Below are positions 13,629-14,465 of a stretch of 14,465 nucleotides of DNA, one piece after another; position 1 is the first letter of the stretch, and every line of letters starts with the position of its first letter. The notes beneath the pieces are model-generated. The model worked only from the letters and a program-made list of their open reading frames with translations, did no database searches and had not been told where the DNA came from. Source of the DNA: Caryophanales bacterium UBA4694 (lineage in GTDB: Bacteria > Bacillota_I > Bacilli_A > RFN20 > CAG-288); NCBI GenBank assembly GCA_002404835.1, contig DHKM01000030.1, positions 13,891 to 28,355 on the forward strand, written 5' to 3'. A program made the position numbers and the translations under genes.

Positions 13629-14465
13629 TTATTCACCTGCGTTTTCCAAATAGAAATCTTTGATATTCTGATAGAGTTTTGCCATAGAGGGATACATCTT
13701 CAAATAAACTTTCCGATAAAGATCATCATAGATCCGGTGATTTTCCGCATTAGGTTTTACCACCATTCCTTGTTTCACCATGTTTTCACAAGCTTCTTTT
13801 GGGCAACTGAATGTCCCATCGGCCAAGAAGACGCTCATTGCCCCTCCAATGGTTGAGGATTCCGTCAATGCAGACTGTCTTACTTCAATACCGAAAACAT
13901 CTGCGATGATTTTTAACATCGTGAGATTTCTGGATCCTCCACCGCTGACAACAAGATAATCTGGCATTGTCTTTGTTTTACGAATAATTTCTTCCAACCC
14001 TTCTCGTAAGGCAAAAGCTATACCTTCCAAAATAGCACGATAGATATGGAATCTTGTATGTACTGCGGAAAATCCGACTATACTGCCTTTTGCATTAGGA
14101 CGCTTAAGTCCCGGTCCCCAATAAGGCTGAAGGACAAGTCCATCAGAGCCAGGTTTGATTTTCTCTATCTGTTTTTCAAGATAATCTTCTAGACTTATAC
14201 CGCATTTCTCTGCATCCACTCTATCCTGCGAGGCGAACTGCTCTTCAAACCAAGTGATCATCCAAAGTCCGCGATAAACTTGAATTTCCAAATCATAACT
14301 TCCTTTATAGGGTGCCTGATAAGATGGTAAGAACGTTTCGGGCTCCGAATATTTCTGATCGACAACATCGATGGTACAAGCTGTTCCCAAAGAAATAGAA
14401 GCTTGTCTTTTATCAATACATCCATTCCCAAAAGTCTCACAGGCTTTGTCACTTCCGGAAGCATA
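13629..14465 (-). CDS. FGGY-family carbohydrate kinase, C-terminal part, cut by window edge
   Basis: FGGY kinases phosphorylate sugars or polyols with ATP. The frame is open to the right edge, giving 278 residues, roughly the C-terminal half to 60 percent of a normal ~500-residue kinase. The visible start reads YASGSDKACETFGNGCIDKR followed by QASISLGTACTIDV, the family's G-x-GDK and S-x-GT segments at the domain junction. Further on are VLQPYWGPGLKRPNAKGSIVGFS, FHIYRAILEGIAFALREGLEEI, and the nucleotide-binding VVSGGGSRNLTMLKIIADVFG, then SSTIGGAMSVFLADG. The segment YDLEIQVYRGLWMITWFEEQF resembles uncharacterised YgcE-type kinases rather than xylulokinase or glycerol kinase, so the substrate is unknown. 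A TTG at 14390 could be mistaken for a start, but the conserved upstream residues show it is internal. The stop is directly followed by the glycosyltransferase start. Confidence 0.92.
   Translation of the reverse strand, partial: YASGSDKACETFGNGCIDKRQASISLGTACTIDVVDQKYSEPETFLPSYQAPYKGSYDLEIQVYRGLWMITWFEEQFASQDRVDAEKCGISLEDYLEKQIEKIKPGSDGLVLQPYWGPGLKRPNAKGSIVGFSAVHTRFHIYRAILEGIAFALREGLEEIIRKTKTMPDYLVVSGGGSRNLTMLKIIADVFGIEVRQSALTESSTIGGAMSVFLADGTFSCPKEACENMVKQGMVVKPNAENHRIYDDLYRKVYLKMYPSMAKLYQNIKDFYLENAGE

Noticed and set aside
14258..14464. Alternative start of the kinase gene at the TTG at 14390 and an overlapping 68-codon frame at 14258-14464.
   Set aside because: The frame continues upstream to the edge with conserved FGGY residues (GSDKACETFGNG, SISLGT), so the TTG is an internal Leu codon and the other frame is a shadow.

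Overview
The window reads as chromosome of a low-GC, Gram-positive-type bacterium (Bacillota: Bacilli or Erysipelotrichia-like). The evidence is the secG-rnr-smpB gene order, purine-rich Shine-Dalgarno sites, a Gtf3-like glycosyltransferase and a DUF2974 hydrolase. TGA is used as a stop (rnr, tldD, the DUF2974 gene) and TGG as Trp, so this is not a UGA=Trp mollicute. The exact lineage cannot be fixed from this sequence alone.

Layout, left to right. (1) 1-517, minus: the N-terminal 172 codons of a divergent TnpB/IS605 OrfB-type protein running off the left edge. It is followed by about 220 bp of AT-rich DNA in which I see no gene. (2) 742-4503, minus: a secG-rnr-smpB transcription unit with a promoter before secG, a terminator-like hairpin between secG and rnr, and a strong terminator after smpB. 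It covers protein export, RNA degradation and ribosome rescue. RNase R carries an unusually long basic, low-complexity C-terminal tail. (3) 4567-10039, minus: lysS, a DUF2974 alpha/beta hydrolase, tldD and pmbA/tldE, joined by 1-4 nt overlaps behind one good promoter. TldD keeps the zinc-protease residues; its partner lacks them. (4) 10069-11334, minus: a cation diffusion facilitator with an extended, apparently doubled C-terminal cytosolic region. (5) 11389-12587, plus: two overlapping genes of unknown function, the only plus-strand genes here. The first has a TATAAT so close to its ATG that the transcript may be leaderless. (6) 12588-14465, minus: a Gtf3-like glycosyltransferase directly abutting the end of an FGGY carbohydrate kinase that runs off the right edge.

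Most of the window is housekeeping. The parts that are not explained are the RNase R tail, the hairpin directly before an rnr start without a Shine-Dalgarno site, the plus-strand unknown pair with its zero-gap convergent junction, and the divergent TnpB-like protein. I did not find a clearly new multi-gene defence or mobile system. The unknown pair at 11389-12587 is the best candidate for undescribed biology.
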